A stretch of 64,000 bases of DNA from Rudanella lutea DSM 19387 (GCF_000383955.1 NZ_KB913013.1:4049694-4113693), one strand, 5' to 3'; counted from the stretch's first letter, positions 31,089 through 40,410 are shown. Made by a program: numbers and translations. Notes: a model not told the origin generated them from the sequence alone.

Positions 31089-31541
31089 ATGAACGCTTTA
31101 ACCCGCTCTAACCAGTTCCCCTCGTTGATCGAAACGTTTCGCATGAACAGCCCCCTGGGTCGTGAAATTAACGACTTCTTCAGCCAGAGCACACAGGCGC
31201 CCAATAGTGTACCAGCCGTAAACGTAGCCGAACATACCGATGGCTTTCGGATTGAGGTAGCGGCCCCTGGCCTGAAAAAAGAGGATTTTAAATTGAGCCT
31301 GAACCATACGAACCTGACGATTTCAGCGTATCAGGAGAATAAGACTGAAGAGAAACCGAACGAAAAGTACACGCGCCGGGAGTTTAGCTATTCATCGTTT
31401 CAACGGACGTTTATGCTGCCCAACTCGGTCGACGTGGATCAGATTCGGGCTACCTATACCGATGGAATTTTGAGCATCGAGATTCCGAAGCGTGAGGAGG
31501 CTAAACCCAAGCCACCCCGGCAAATTGAAATTGGCGGTTAA
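31089..31541 (+). CDS. Hsp20/alpha-crystallin family small heat shock protein
   Basis: This 150-residue protein has an alpha-crystallin domain over about residues 40-140 (VAEHTDGFRIEVAAPGLKKEDFKLSL through ATYTDGILSIEIPK). The C-terminal tail KPPRQIEIGG carries the usual I-x-I-type anchor (IEI). It is an ATP-independent holdase. It stands alone upstream of degP, and no CIRCE-like operator was seen. A 14-bp inverted repeat follows it. Confidence 0.95.
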   Translation: MNALTRSNQFPSLIETFRMNSPLGREINDFFSQSTQAPNSVPAVNVAEHTDGFRIEVAAPGLKKEDFKLSLNHTNLTISAYQENKTEEKPNEKYTRREFSYSSFQRTFMLPNSVDVDQIRATYTDGILSIEIPKREEAKPKPPRQIEIGG

Positions 31542-31560
31542 TCGGAACCGAACCGTGACT

Positions 31561-31614
31561 GTACCCGGTCGCAGGGGGCGAGGCCATACGGTTTTGCTCT
31601 CTGCGACCGGGTAC
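31561..31614. repeat. 14-bp inverted repeat after the hsp20 gene
   Basis: GTACCCGGTCGCAG (31561-31574) and CTGCGACCGGGTAC (31601-31614) are perfect reverse complements with a 26-nt spacer. There is no T run, so a terminator role is uncertain. The rest of the 297-bp gap up to degP holds nothing else I can name. Confidence 0.7.
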
Positions 31615-31838
31615 GCATACGGCGGGTGGGGCGGGTATGGAGGTGGATAATTGTGGGGTGGCCCATGGTAAATTTGGCTCAACAATCGCTTGTTAATAAT
31701 TGTTAAGTACCCACTTGTCCACGAATTTTTTGACCCCAGGATTCCGTTATTTTGCTGAGTAGCTCGTGACTCACAGACATGAGCAAGCTATGAAGACAAC
31801 CTGTCGGATCACCGACAATGCATTACCCTCAAAAACTA

Positions 31839-33356
31839 ATGAAAAGCAACTGGAAAGTATTGACGCTGATTGCCATCTTATCGAGTGCAATCACCCTGGC
31901 GGCCTACAACTTCCTTGGCTTTAACAAGCGGGATGTTGTATTCAATGAGTCGTCGACCCCGACCATTACGGGTCGGTTAGCCGCCCTCACGGGCAACGGG
32001 ACGAGCGCACCGGGCGATTTCGCTTATGCCGCTGAGTCGGCCACCCCAACGGTGGTACACATTCGCACGACGGTAACGCGCACGGTTCGTCAGCAGCAGG
32101 TTCCGGATATTTTCCGCGAATTCTTCGGCGATGAGTTTGGTGGCGCACAGCCCCGGCAACCCCGCCGTCAGCAAGGACAAGCCTCCGGTTCGGGCGTAAT
32201 TATCTCGAAAGACGGCTACATCGTAACCAACAACCACGTGGTGCAGGATGCCGATCAGGTAGAGGTGGTGATGACCGACAAGCGGAGCTTTAAAGCCAAA
32301 GTGATTGGCACTGACCCCCTCACCGACCTGGCCGTGATTAAGGTGGAAGCCGGTGGTAGCCTGCCCGCCATTACCTTGGGCGATTCAGACAACCTGAAAC
32401 TGGGCGAATGGGTGTTAGCCGTTGGTTATCCGCTCGACCTGGAGTCGACCGTAACGGCTGGTATTGTTAGTGCTAAGGGCCGTGGTATCGGTATTCTGAA
32501 CCAGAACGTAGATCGTAATGACCGCAACGCCGACACGCCCATCGAATCGTTTATTCAGACCGATGCAGCCATCAATCCTGGTAACTCGGGTGGGGCACTC
32601 GTCAACCTGCGTGGCGAACTGGTAGGTATCAACTCGGCCATTGCCTCGGCAACGGGTTATTACAGTGGCTATGGTTTTGCCGTACCGGTGTCGCTGGTGA
32701 AAAAAGTAACGGCCGACCTACTGAAGTACGGTAACGTACAGCGTGGCTACCTTGGTATTCTTCCGATTGAGCTGGACAGCAAACGGGCTGCCGAACTGAA
32801 CGCCAAAGTGGGCCGGGGTATTTATATCGATAATGTGGTCGACAATGGAGCTGCTAAAACCGCTGGCTTGCAGAAAGGCGACGTGATCGTGAAAATGGAA
32901 GGTCAGCCGGTTGATTCAGACGCCCAAATGCGCGAGATCATTGGTCGCCGTCGTCCGGGTGATGTGATCAACGTCACGGTAAACCGGGGTGGTACCGAGC
33001 GCGATTTCAAAGTAGAACTTCGTAACCGCAACGGCGGCCGCGACGTGATCAAAAAAGCCGAGGCCGCTACGGCATCGCTTGGTACGTTAGGAGCCGAGTT
33101 TGAAGACATCAGCGCCCGCGAGCTGCAACAGGCTGGCCTGAGCGGTGGGGTGCGTGTGAAGAAGATTCTTGACGGCAAACTGGCTGAAACCGATATTGAA
33201 GAAGGTTTCATCATTGTGAAAGCCAACGGTAAGAATGTAAAAACTGTGAAAGACCTGCAAACGATCATGGCTAACGTGAAAGAAGGCGAAGGTCTGATGC
33301 TGATCGGTATGTATCCGGGAAGCTCACGGATGTATTACTACGCCGTGCCGGTGTAA
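31839..33356 (+). CDS. Do/DegP (HtrA) family periplasmic serine endopeptidase
   Basis: This protein has 505 residues from the ATG at 31839 (MKSNWKVLTLIAILSS), which gives a clean N-terminal membrane/signal segment; an upstream ATG at 31818 adds seven residues. The trypsin-like domain has the triad His133 (NNHVV), Asp163 (LTDLAV) and Ser250 (NPGNSGGAL). Two PDZ domains follow (about 295-385 and 410-500). It degrades or refolds misfolded envelope proteins. Neighbouring Hsp20 fits a stress theme. Confidence 0.95.
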   Translation: MKSNWKVLTLIAILSSAITLAAYNFLGFNKRDVVFNESSTPTITGRLAALTGNGTSAPGDFAYAAESATPTVVHIRTTVTRTVRQQQVPDIFREFFGDEFGGAQPRQPRRQQGQASGSGVIISKDGYIVTNNHVVQDADQVEVVMTDKRSFKAKVIGTDPLTDLAVIKVEAGGSLPAITLGDSDNLKLGEWVLAVGYPLDLESTVTAGIVSAKGRGIGILNQNVDRNDRNADTPIESFIQTDAAINPGNSGGALVNLRGELVGINSAIASATGYYSGYGFAVPVSLVKKVTADLLKYGNVQRGYLGILPIELDSKRAAELNAKVGRGIYIDNVVDNGAAKTAGLQKGDVIVKMEGQPVDSDAQMREIIGRRRPGDVINVTVNRGGTERDFKVELRNRNGGRDVIKKAEAATASLGTLGAEFEDISARELQQAGLSGGVRVKKILDGKLAETDIEEGFIIVKANGKNVKTVKDLQTIMANVKEGEGLMLIGMYPGSSRMYYYAVPV

Positions 33357-33385
33357 CGGCTGATAATAAGCAACTTGCTATACGG

Positions 33386-33419
33386 AGGTCTGCCCTTGAT
33401 TACGGGGTAGACCTTTTTG
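33386..33419 (+). terminator. intrinsic terminator after degP
   Basis: The stem AGGTCTGCCC/GGGTAGACCT (one G-T pair) has a 9-nt loop and is followed by TTTTT. Confidence 0.85.
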
Positions 33420-33504
33420 TTTGCCTAAATTTTGTGAATAGTATTTCAGTAGTTTGGTCATTTTGTGGAACTTTGCCCCGTAAATCACCAATCTACATTC
33501 CCTC

Positions 33505-35466
33505 ATGATCACTGATTCGCCCGTTGCGGATGCACCTAACAATCAGTCTGTCAATAATGGACCGGTACATTCGGCCATTACGTACGAAAAAATTCCCACC
33601 CACATTTATGCCGATGCCAAGGCCGCATCGCGGGCAGTAGCCCACGAAATCGCGGATCTGATCCGGCAAAAGCAAGGGGAAGGAAAACCTTGCATTCTGG
33701 GGTTAGCCACCGGATCGTCGCCTAAGACGGTCTACGCCGAATTGGTTCGGATGCACCGCGAAGAGGGACTGAGTTTCCGCAATGTCGTATCGTTCAACCT
33801 GGACGAGTACTACCCCATGGAGCCCGATTCGCTGCAGAGCTACTGGCGTTTCATGCGGGAGCAGCTATTCGACCACGTCGACATTCCGGCTGAAAACTAC
33901 CACGTACCCGACGGCACTATCCGCTACGACAAAGTAGCTGAGTTTGTGAAGCGGTACGAGGAGATGATTGCCGAAGCGGGCGGGCTCGATTTTCAGTTGC
34001 TCGGTATCGGGGGGAACGGCCACATTGGGTTCAACGAACCGGGGTCGCTCATCAACTCGCATACCCGCCTGATGATGCTCGACCACTCGACACGGGCGGC
34101 TGCCTCGGGCGATTTTGGTGGTTTGCCCCGCACACCCCGCAAAGCTATTACAATGGGGGTTGCGAGTATCCTGGCTGCCAAACGCGTAGTGCTGCTCGCC
34201 TGGGGTGAGCGCAAAGCCCCCGTGATTCGCGGGGCGGTTGAAGGTACCGTAACCGAAACCAACCCGGCTTCGTACCTGCAAACGCACCCCAACGTGCTGT
34301 TTGTGATCGACGAAGCAGCGGCCTCCGAGTTGACCCGGATGAAATCACCCTGGTTGGTCGATACGGTAGTGTGGGACAACAAGATGATTAAGAAGGCGGT
34401 TACGCACCTGTCGCTGACACTGGGCAAACCGATTCTGAAACTCACCGACCGCGATTACAACGATAACGGGATGAGCGACCTGCTGGCTCAGTACGGGCAG
34501 GCATACGACATCAATATCGATGTGTTCAATCAGTTGCAGCATACCATTACCGGCTGGCCCGGCGGTAAGCCCAACGCCGATGATACCAACCGCCCCGAGC
34601 GCGCCCTGCCTGCTCAGAAACGTTGTATCATTTTCAGCCCGCACCCCGACGACGATATTATCTCGATGGGCGGTACGTTCCAGCGTCTGCACGATCAGGG
34701 ACATGAGGTACACGTAGGCTACCAAACGTCGGGCAACATTGCCGTTGCCGATGATGAGGCTCTGCGATTTGCCGATTATGTGGTCGACTTCAACTCGAAA
34801 TTTGGCATCAATAGCCCCGAAGCAACGCGTATTTTCCAGGATGCCGCTACGTCGCTGCGTCTGAAGAAAGACAGCGAAATGGATACACCTGAAGTGCGGC
34901 ACGTGAAAGGCCTGATTCGGATGGGCGAAGCCAAAGCGACCTGCCGGTTTGTGGGTATTCCCGTCGAAAATGCGCACTTCCTGAATATGCCGTTCTACGA
35001 AACGGGTAAGGTGGAGAAGAAGCCGCTCGGCGAAGACGACGTGAAAGTGGTGATGGATTTGATCGAGAAAATCAAGCCGCATCAGATTTATGCCGCCGGT
35101 GACCTCGCCGATCCGCACGGTACGCACAAGGTGTGTCTCGACGCTATCATGGAAGCCGTACGCCGGCTGAAGCACAAAAACTTCATGAAGGACTGCTGGG
35201 TATGGTTGTACCGGGGCGCCTGGGCCGAGTGGGATGTGAGCGAAATCGAGATGGCCGTCCCGATGTCGCCCGATCAGGTGATGAAAAAACGTTTGGGTAT
35301 CTTCAAGCATCAGTCGCAAAAAGACGGCGTGGTGTATCAGGGTACCGACTCGCGGGAGTTCTGGCAACGCGCCGAAGAACGCAACCGGGGTACCGCTGCT
35401 ATCTACAACCGCCTGGGCCTGGCTGAGTACGAGGCTATGGAAGCGTTTGTACGCTGGAAATTCTAA
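33505..35466 (+). CDS. nagB: glucosamine-6-phosphate deaminase fused to a PIG-L/LmbE deacetylase-like domain
   Basis: This is a 653-residue two-domain protein. The N-terminal NagB domain (about residues 30-290) shows LGLATGSSPKTVY, FNLDEYYPM and GIGGNGHIGFNEPGS. It converts glucosamine-6-phosphate to fructose-6-phosphate and ammonia. The C-terminal LmbE-like domain (about 370-640) has the zinc motif SPHPDDD and a distal DPHGTHK. Full-length fusions like this are known in Bacteroidota; the role of the second domain, perhaps N-acetyl group removal from the same sugar, is inferred. Standard E. coli NagB has only about 266 residues. Confidence 0.93.
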   Translation: MITDSPVADAPNNQSVNNGPVHSAITYEKIPTHIYADAKAASRAVAHEIADLIRQKQGEGKPCILGLATGSSPKTVYAELVRMHREEGLSFRNVVSFNLDEYYPMEPDSLQSYWRFMREQLFDHVDIPAENYHVPDGTIRYDKVAEFVKRYEEMIAEAGGLDFQLLGIGGNGHIGFNEPGSLINSHTRLMMLDHSTRAAASGDFGGLPRTPRKAITMGVASILAAKRVVLLAWGERKAPVIRGAVEGTVTETNPASYLQTHPNVLFVIDEAAASELTRMKSPWLVDTVVWDNKMIKKAVTHLSLTLGKPILKLTDRDYNDNGMSDLLAQYGQAYDINIDVFNQLQHTITGWPGGKPNADDTNRPERALPAQKRCIIFSPHPDDDIISMGGTFQRLHDQGHEVHVGYQTSGNIAVADDEALRFADYVVDFNSKFGINSPEATRIFQDAATSLRLKKDSEMDTPEVRHVKGLIRMGEAKATCRFVGIPVENAHFLNMPFYETGKVEKKPLGEDDVKVVMDLIEKIKPHQIYAAGDLADPHGTHKVCLDAIMEAVRRLKHKNFMKDCWVWLYRGAWAEWDVSEIEMAVPMSPDQVMKKRLGIFKHQSQKDGVVYQGTDSREFWQRAEERNRGTAAIYNRLGLAEYEAMEAFVRWKF

Positions 35467-35507
35467 TAAAGAGTTAAACGGTAAGACGGGGCCGCCCGGT
35501 GGTTAAT

Positions 35508-35561
35508 AGTTAAGAGTTGGTGAAGCGTAAGCCGTGGGCCTGCGTCAGCCAACTCTTAACT
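35508..35561. repeat. 13-bp inverted repeat before the epimerase gene
   Basis: AGTTAAGAGTTGG (35508-35520) and CCAACTCTTAACT (35549-35561) are perfect reverse complements with a 28-nt spacer. The element sits between two co-directional genes and resembles the word-type palindromes at 15062 and 59494. Confidence 0.65.
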
Positions 35562-35576
35562 TTATATAGATGCTTT

Positions 35577-36440
35577 ATGCTATTTAACGACATTCTCTCT
35601 GTCAATATCCGGCCGCAGGGTGCCGAGCTTACGTCTATTTTTCATAAGCCTTCGGGTACTGAGCACCTCTGGCAGGGCGACCCAGCCGTGTGGGGCTGGC
35701 ACGCTCCAAATCTGTTTCCGGTGGTGGGTGGATGCCTGAACAATCAGATTTGGGTGGATGGGCAGGCCTACCCGATGGGTCGTCATGGCTTCACGCGGCA
35801 GTCGGTGTTTGCTCTTGCCGAGCAGACCGAGTCGATGGCCCGGTTTGTACTGACCGACTCTGAAGAGACGCGGGCGTCGTACCCATACCGATTTGTGTTT
35901 GAGATTGTGTACACACTTGAGGGGGCCACGTTGGCTGTTACGTACCGGGTTCGTAACACCGATGACCGCCCGGTTTTTTTCTCGGTGGGGGCGCATCCGG
36001 CGTTTAACGTGCCGTTTGGTGCCAATGAAGATTTAACCGATTATTGGCTTGAGTTTGCGTACACCGAGCCGTTGCAGACCCATCTGCTCTCGCCCGAAGG
36101 GTATTTTACCGGCCAAACTGAGCCAATTGAACAGATTGACAACCGGATTCCGCTCACCAAACACTTGTTCGACAAGGACGCGCTGGTGATCAAGAGTTTG
36201 CGTTCGCGTGCGGTGCAGATTCGAAGCAAAAACCACGACCGGGCCGTAACCGTGCGATTCGACCAGTTTCCGTATCTGGGCATCTGGGCCAAGCCCGGTG
36301 CGCCATTTGTGTGTATTGAGCCCTGGCTTGGTTGTGCCGATTCGGTGGGTGAGCCGGTGCCGTTCCCGCAAAAAGAAGCGATTCAGCAGGTGGGCGTTGG
36401 CGAGGTCTTCGAAGCTACGTTTACTGTTACCATTGGCTAG
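35577..36440 (+). CDS. aldose 1-epimerase family protein
   Basis: This 287-residue protein starts from the ATG encoding MLFNDILSVNIRP; an earlier in-frame GTG at 35517 falls inside a repeat and was rejected. The galactose-mutarotase fold is indicated by GAELTSIFHKPSGTEHLW, RHGFTRQ, the catalytic-type HPAFNVPFG and GIWAKPGAPFVCIEPW. It probably interconverts sugar anomers, with substrate unknown. The stop codon lies inside a 20-bp inverted repeat shared with the convergent copA end. Confidence 0.85.
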   Translation: MLFNDILSVNIRPQGAELTSIFHKPSGTEHLWQGDPAVWGWHAPNLFPVVGGCLNNQIWVDGQAYPMGRHGFTRQSVFALAEQTESMARFVLTDSEETRASYPYRFVFEIVYTLEGATLAVTYRVRNTDDRPVFFSVGAHPAFNVPFGANEDLTDYWLEFAYTEPLQTHLLSPEGYFTGQTEPIEQIDNRIPLTKHLFDKDALVIKSLRSRAVQIRSKNHDRAVTVRFDQFPYLGIWAKPGAPFVCIEPWLGCADSVGEPVPFPQKEAIQQVGVGEVFEATFTVTIG

Positions 36441-36480
36441 AGATGTCATCTTGTTTGGAAAGATGACATCTCTAGCCAAC
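36434..36480. repeat. GATGTCATC-core palindrome, copy 1
   Basis: The arms are perfect 20-bp reverse complements: TTGGCTAGAGATGTCATCTT (36434-36453) and 36461-36480. The 7-nt loop is GTTTGGA. The stop codon of the epimerase gene is inside the left arm. Each arm contains the near-palindrome AGATGTCATCT. There is no T run. Confidence 0.92.
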
Positions 36481-36483
36481 GCA

Positions 36484-36550
36484 TAGTCTGAAAACGTTCA
36501 AAGATGACATCTCTCCAAACGAGATGTCATCTTTGAACGTTTTCAGACTA
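36484..36550. repeat. GATGTCATC-core palindrome, copy 2
   Basis: Perfect 30-bp arms (36484-36513 and 36521-36550) enclose the 7-nt loop TCCAAAC, the reverse complement of the loop of copy 1. The core AAGATGACATCTC is followed outward by locus-specific sequence (TAGTCTGAAAACGTTCA). The copA stop codon is inside the right arm. Confidence 0.92.
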
Positions 36551-38800
36551 TAACCGCAGGCTTCGCAACCGCAGGCTGTTGGTAACCACCGAAACCGAAC
36601 TGAGCGCCATAGCAGCCCCCGCGAGCATGGGGTTGAGCAGAAACCCGAAGGCTGGGTACAGTACGCCGGCGGCAATCGGAATGCCGATCAGGTTGTACAC
36701 AAACGCCCAGAACAGGTTCTGCCGAATGGTTTGTACGGTACGCTTCGATAACAACAAGGCTTTGGGTACGCTGTTGAGGTCGGAGGTGAGGAGCGTCATT
36801 TTGGCTACGTCCATCGCAATATCCGACCCCTTGCCCATCGCCAGACTCACATCGGCCTGAGCCAGAGCCTGCGCGTCGTTGATACCATCGCCTACCATTG
36901 CTACCACCTTGCCCTTTGCCTGCAAGGCTTTAATAAACTCCCCTTTGTCGTTGGGCATGGCCTCGGCCGTAAACTCACGTATGCCGACAGCCTTGGCGAC
37001 AGCCGCAGCCGTTTCGGGGTTGTCGCCCGTAAGCAAATGCACCGAGATACCCCGTTGTTGTAACGTTTGAATAGCGGCCGCCGACGTGGGTTTGATCGGG
37101 TCGGCAATGGCAATCAGGGCCAGCAATTGATTTTGGTCGGCGAAGTACACCACCGTTTTGGCTTGTTGCCGGAGTTGTGCCGCCTGCGTCTCGGCTGCAT
37201 TGGTAGCCAGGCCCTGCTCGCGCATGAGTCGGCCGTTACCGATCCAGTAGGTTTCGCCCTCAACCGTACCTTGCACACCCCGACCCGTGAGGCTTTCGAA
37301 TCGGGTGGGCGATACCGCGCCTGGCCGCACACCGGCCTCTTTCAAATGCTCAACCACGGCCTCGGCCAGTGGGTGCTCCGACTGCGCTTCGAGCGATGCA
37401 AGTACGGCGTTGAGGTGGTCGGTGTCGGGGCGATGACTCAGCCAGACAAAATCCGTAACCACGGGTTTTCCCTGCGTGATGGTGCCTGTTTTGTCGAGCA
37501 CCACGGCATCGACACGTTGCCCCAGTTCGAGGCTTTCGGCATCTTTGATCAGAATGTTGTGTTCAGCGCCTTTGCCAATACCGACCATAATGGCCGTGGG
37601 GGTTGCCAGACCCAGCGCACAAGGGCAGGCAATAACCAGCACCGTGACCGAGGTAAGCAACGCCTGCGCAAAGGCATTGCCGCCCGGCGCGAGGGCATCG
37701 CCCGCCAGTAGCCACACCGCAAAGGTGAGCAGGGAGATACCAATTACGACGGGGACAAAAACGCCCGCAATTTTATCGACCAATTGCTGTACGGGGGCTT
37801 TGCTGCCCTGTGCTTCCTGCACCATCCGAACAATGCGCGCCAGCATGGTATCGTTGCCGACTTTGGTGGCCCGCATCCGAAAACTGCCTTTCTGGTTGAT
37901 GGTGCCCGCAAAAAGGGCGGCTCCGGCGGTTTTGGCCACGGGGACGGGTTCACCCGAAATCATGCTTTCGTCCACGTACGACTCACCTGTTTCGACCAGC
38001 CCATCCACCGGAATCTGCTCGCCCGGCCGTACACTCAGCCAGTCGCCTACTTGCACGTCGGTCACAGGGGCTTCGCGTTCGGTGCCGTCGGGGCCGAGCA
38101 GATGCACCGTTTTGGGTTGCAGGTTCATCAGCTGCCGAATGGCCGACGATGTGTTCGACTTGGCTCGTTCTTCGAGCAGCTTGCCGAGCGAAATAAACGT
38201 AATGACCACAGCGGCCGCTTCGTAGTAAACGTGCGGCATTTGGCCCCGATGGTGCCAGAATTGGGGATAGATCGTGTTGAAGGCACTAAACAGAAAGGCA
38301 ATGCCCGTGGAGAGGGCCACCAGCGTATCCATGTTGGCCCGCCCGTGCCGCCCTTGTTTCCAGGCGTTGATAAAATACGACCGGCCCAGCCAGAACACGA
38401 CCGGCGCCGACAGCAACAGGCTGATCCAGGGTGTGTAGGCCCAATCCATAAAAAACATGCCCAGAATAACCACCGGTATCGAGAGCGCAATAGCCCCCGT
38501 GGTGCGCGCTTTGAGCTGTTCGTACTGGCGCTGCTGGGCTTCCTGCTGAATCTGGAGCGGGTCTTCGTCGTCGATGACGAGGTCGTAACCAACCGACCGA
38601 ACGGCCTGCTGAAGAGCCTCCTGCGAGACTGTGCGCGGGTTAAACTGCACCGAGGCCGACTGGTTGGCGTAGTTGACTGTGGCGTTGCTGACGCCGGGGG
38701 TATGCTTGAGTATCGACTCTACGCTGACGGCGCAGGCCGCGCAACTCATTTCGAGTACCGGGTACGTCTTTCGGACTTCGGTGCCAATTAGCTGAGTCAT
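36548..38800 (-). CDS. copA: copper-translocating P1B-type ATPase
   Basis: This is a 750-residue heavy-metal P-type ATPase. It has one N-terminal HMA domain with Cys20-Ala-Ala-Cys23, the transmembrane CPC motif at 392-394 (ACPCALGLATP), phosphorylation Asp436 in DKTGTITQGKP and the hinge GDGINDAQALAQADVSLAMG. It exports monovalent copper across the inner membrane. The CPC signature and adjacent chaperone-like gene point to copper rather than zinc. It is probably cotranscribed with the upstream HMA gene (66 bp gap). Confidence 0.95.
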   Translation of the reverse strand: MTQLIGTEVRKTYPVLEMSCAACAVSVESILKHTPGVSNATVNYANQSASVQFNPRTVSQEALQQAVRSVGYDLVIDDEDPLQIQQEAQQRQYEQLKARTTGAIALSIPVVILGMFFMDWAYTPWISLLLSAPVVFWLGRSYFINAWKQGRHGRANMDTLVALSTGIAFLFSAFNTIYPQFWHHRGQMPHVYYEAAAVVITFISLGKLLEERAKSNTSSAIRQLMNLQPKTVHLLGPDGTEREAPVTDVQVGDWLSVRPGEQIPVDGLVETGESYVDESMISGEPVPVAKTAGAALFAGTINQKGSFRMRATKVGNDTMLARIVRMVQEAQGSKAPVQQLVDKIAGVFVPVVIGISLLTFAVWLLAGDALAPGGNAFAQALLTSVTVLVIACPCALGLATPTAIMVGIGKGAEHNILIKDAESLELGQRVDAVVLDKTGTITQGKPVVTDFVWLSHRPDTDHLNAVLASLEAQSEHPLAEAVVEHLKEAGVRPGAVSPTRFESLTGRGVQGTVEGETYWIGNGRLMREQGLATNAAETQAAQLRQQAKTVVYFADQNQLLALIAIADPIKPTSAAAIQTLQQRGISVHLLTGDNPETAAAVAKAVGIREFTAEAMPNDKGEFIKALQAKGKVVAMVGDGINDAQALAQADVSLAMGKGSDIAMDVAKMTLLTSDLNSVPKALLLSKRTVQTIRQNLFWAFVYNLIGIPIAAGVLYPAFGFLLNPMLAGAAMALSSVSVVTNSLRLRSLRL

Positions 38801-38866
38801 GATTCGTTTTTGGTTGTGGGGTCAGGGCTGGGCGGCCCCGATCCCGAGAGCCTTTCTTACAGGCAA

Positions 38867-39073
38867 TTACAGCGTTTCGGCTTTGAACCCAGCCTTCTCA
38901 ACCACCTGCTTCACCTGCTCAGCGGTAGCATCGGGAGCGGTAATGGTCAGGCGTTTTTCGGGTGTGGCTGTGTTTAGTTGCCAGTTGCCTGCCCCGAAGG
39001 CTTCGTTCAGATAAGGCGTTGCCTGCGCTTCGCAGCCGCCACATTTCATATTGGTTTTAAATTCGAGTGCCAT
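38867..39073 (-). CDS. heavy-metal-associated (HMA) domain protein, copper chaperone-like
   Basis: This is a 68-residue protein with a single HMA fold: metal site CGGC in FKTNMKCGGCEAQA and the terminal strand VEKAGFKAETL. I start it at MALEFKTN; the open frame extends 57 codons further upstream but that part is Arg/Pro-rich, non-conserved and overlaps the predicted promoter. It probably hands copper to the downstream CopA-type ATPase. Confidence 0.88.
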   Translation of the reverse strand: MALEFKTNMKCGGCEAQATPYLNEAFGAGNWQLNTATPEKRLTITAPDATAEQVKQVVEKAGFKAETL

Positions 39074-39151
39074 CTGATGGATCAGTTTATGTGTAACAGA
39101 TTGAGCAAACCGGGCTTTTGGTCGCCCCGGCCTGCTCTTTAAAGAACAATA

Positions 39152-39159
39152 CAAAGGTC
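39152..39159 (-). promoter_or_regulatory. possible -7 box for the HMA-copA pair
   Basis: The minus strand reads GACCTTTG, one base off the TAnnTTTG consensus, about 80 bp before the HMA start. It also lies downstream of the longer possible start, which would then not be transcribed from here. A hairpin-rich 320-bp gap (39074-39393) separates it from the redoxin gene. Confidence 0.35.
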
Positions 39160-39351
39160 GGTTTTGCTCCGGTTTAGGCTGTATAGGTTTCGGGATGGAG
39201 CGTACAAGATTTAGACATGAGTGCCAGCCCTGGCGCAGGAGCAACAGGCCGACAAATACATGAGCGATAGCGGGGCAAAAAAAACGACCGGGGAATGAAC
39301 CCGGCCGAAATGGAGTTACTAACGTAGACAGACAGCTAATGGTGACGAAAG

Positions 39352-39389
39352 GGCGTTTGAGTGGCCGGGAAACTGGCCGCTCAAACGCC
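39352..39389 (-). terminator. hairpin after the membrane redoxin gene
   Basis: A 15-bp stem (GGCGTTTGAGTGGCC/GGCCGCTCAAACGCC, one G-T pair) has an 8-nt loop and lies just after the stop on the minus strand. The tail is only CCTTTCG, so termination may be weak. Confidence 0.6.
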
Positions 39390-39393
39390 TTAC

Positions 39394-40254
39394 TTATAAT
39401 AGGCCTTCGATAAGTTGCCGGGTGTAATCCAGGTAAATGCCTGCCTCCTCGGTGTTGAAGCCCGTGAGGTCGTGCAGAACGACGTTGTTCTTCACAATGA
39501 TTTGTCGGGGGATGCCCTGTATGTTCAGCTGGGTCGACAGTGCCGCTCCCTGATCGTAAACGGGATTGATAGATGGCACAAAACGCTGTTTGGCAACGAG
39601 CTGCTTAAACGTTTCGAAGGAATCGGCTCTGCCCGTGTTCACTTCCACAAAAACCACCCTTGGATTTGAAATCTGCTCTCGTAGCTCAATCACATAGGGG
39701 ATTTTCTTGAAGCAATATGCACACCCGGAATCCCAAAAGTTAATCACGGCAATTTGATCGGGGGCAAGTTTAAACGGCTTCCCGTCTGTTTGTACCAAGG
39801 TAAACTGCCTGGGAAACGGGCGCTGTCCGTTGGCAATACGTTCGTTGAATTGCAATCTGGGCAGTACCGAAAAAGCCATATAGAGCGTACTCAAAACCAG
39901 AAAGCCCAAGGCCATATACGTGCTGGCCGACCCGCTTTTCCTGACGCTAACTCCGGTAAAGAACGCCAACGCAAAGAAGACAACTAACGTGGGCGAGAGG
40001 TATTTCAACCCATCAAAATTGATGTAAAGCCCGTATAGATGAATAAGTGTAAAACAGATTGAAACCAGCAGGTAAACAACCACTGGCTTTAGTTTTAGCG
40101 GATTATAGGCGGTTAACAGATAGCCTACGCCAAACAGCAGCCCAGATGTTACCAGAACGGGGTATCTTGCCTGCATAAGCAAGAAGGTAGATTGGATGCC
40201 AACGGCTAATAGCAATCCGAGCAAAATGTACAGAAAAAGAAGGGCGTATTTCAT
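39394..40254 (-). CDS. membrane-anchored thioredoxin/TlpA-like redoxin
   Basis: This protein has 286 residues from MKYALLFLYILLG, preferred over the upstream ATG because it gives a clean first helix. Four to five membrane helices occupy about residues 1-145. A periplasmic thioredoxin-like domain follows, with the redox motif GCAYC in INFWDSGCAYCFKKIP and the cis-Pro block IQGIPRQIIV. It should be a thiol-disulfide oxidoreductase at the outer face of the inner membrane; the partner is unknown. Confidence 0.8.
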   Translation of the reverse strand: MKYALLFLYILLGLLLAVGIQSTFLLMQARYPVLVTSGLLFGVGYLLTAYNPLKLKPVVVYLLVSICFTLIHLYGLYINFDGLKYLSPTLVVFFALAFFTGVSVRKSGSASTYMALGFLVLSTLYMAFSVLPRLQFNERIANGQRPFPRQFTLVQTDGKPFKLAPDQIAVINFWDSGCAYCFKKIPYVIELREQISNPRVVFVEVNTGRADSFETFKQLVAKQRFVPSINPVYDQGAALSTQLNIQGIPRQIIVKNNVVLHDLTGFNTEEAGIYLDYTRQLIEGLL

Positions 40255-40331
40255 GGCTATGCCTGGGCGAATGGTGTAGAACACGTAGGAGTGGCGCAAG
40301 CGTTTTTTGGGAAAGGGCGCTTTGAACGATC

Positions 40332-40339
40332 CAAAGTAA
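40332..40339 (-). promoter_or_regulatory. possible -7 box for the redoxin gene
   Basis: The minus strand reads TTACTTTG, one base off TAnnTTTG, about 78 bp upstream of the chosen ATG. Confidence 0.3.
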
Positions 40340-40410
40340 TAGGCTTTCTATGAAAAAAAATCGGCTGTTCAACTTTCGTTTTGTGTCTACTAAGTGGTAG
40401 GGGTAGCCAT

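Noticed and set aside
34345-35367. 340-codon open frame antisense to the NagB-LmbE gene
   Set aside because: It is His/Val/Arg-rich shadow sequence opposite a well-supported protein, with no start signal or homology I can see.
36434-36550. CRISPR-like repeat array
   Set aside because: There are only two units with palindromic arms and no unique spacers of constant length. No cas genes are in the window.
37784-38791. 335-codon open frame antisense to copA
   Set aside because: It overlaps the copA coding region with all P-type ATPase motifs intact. The antisense product is low-complexity and unsupported.
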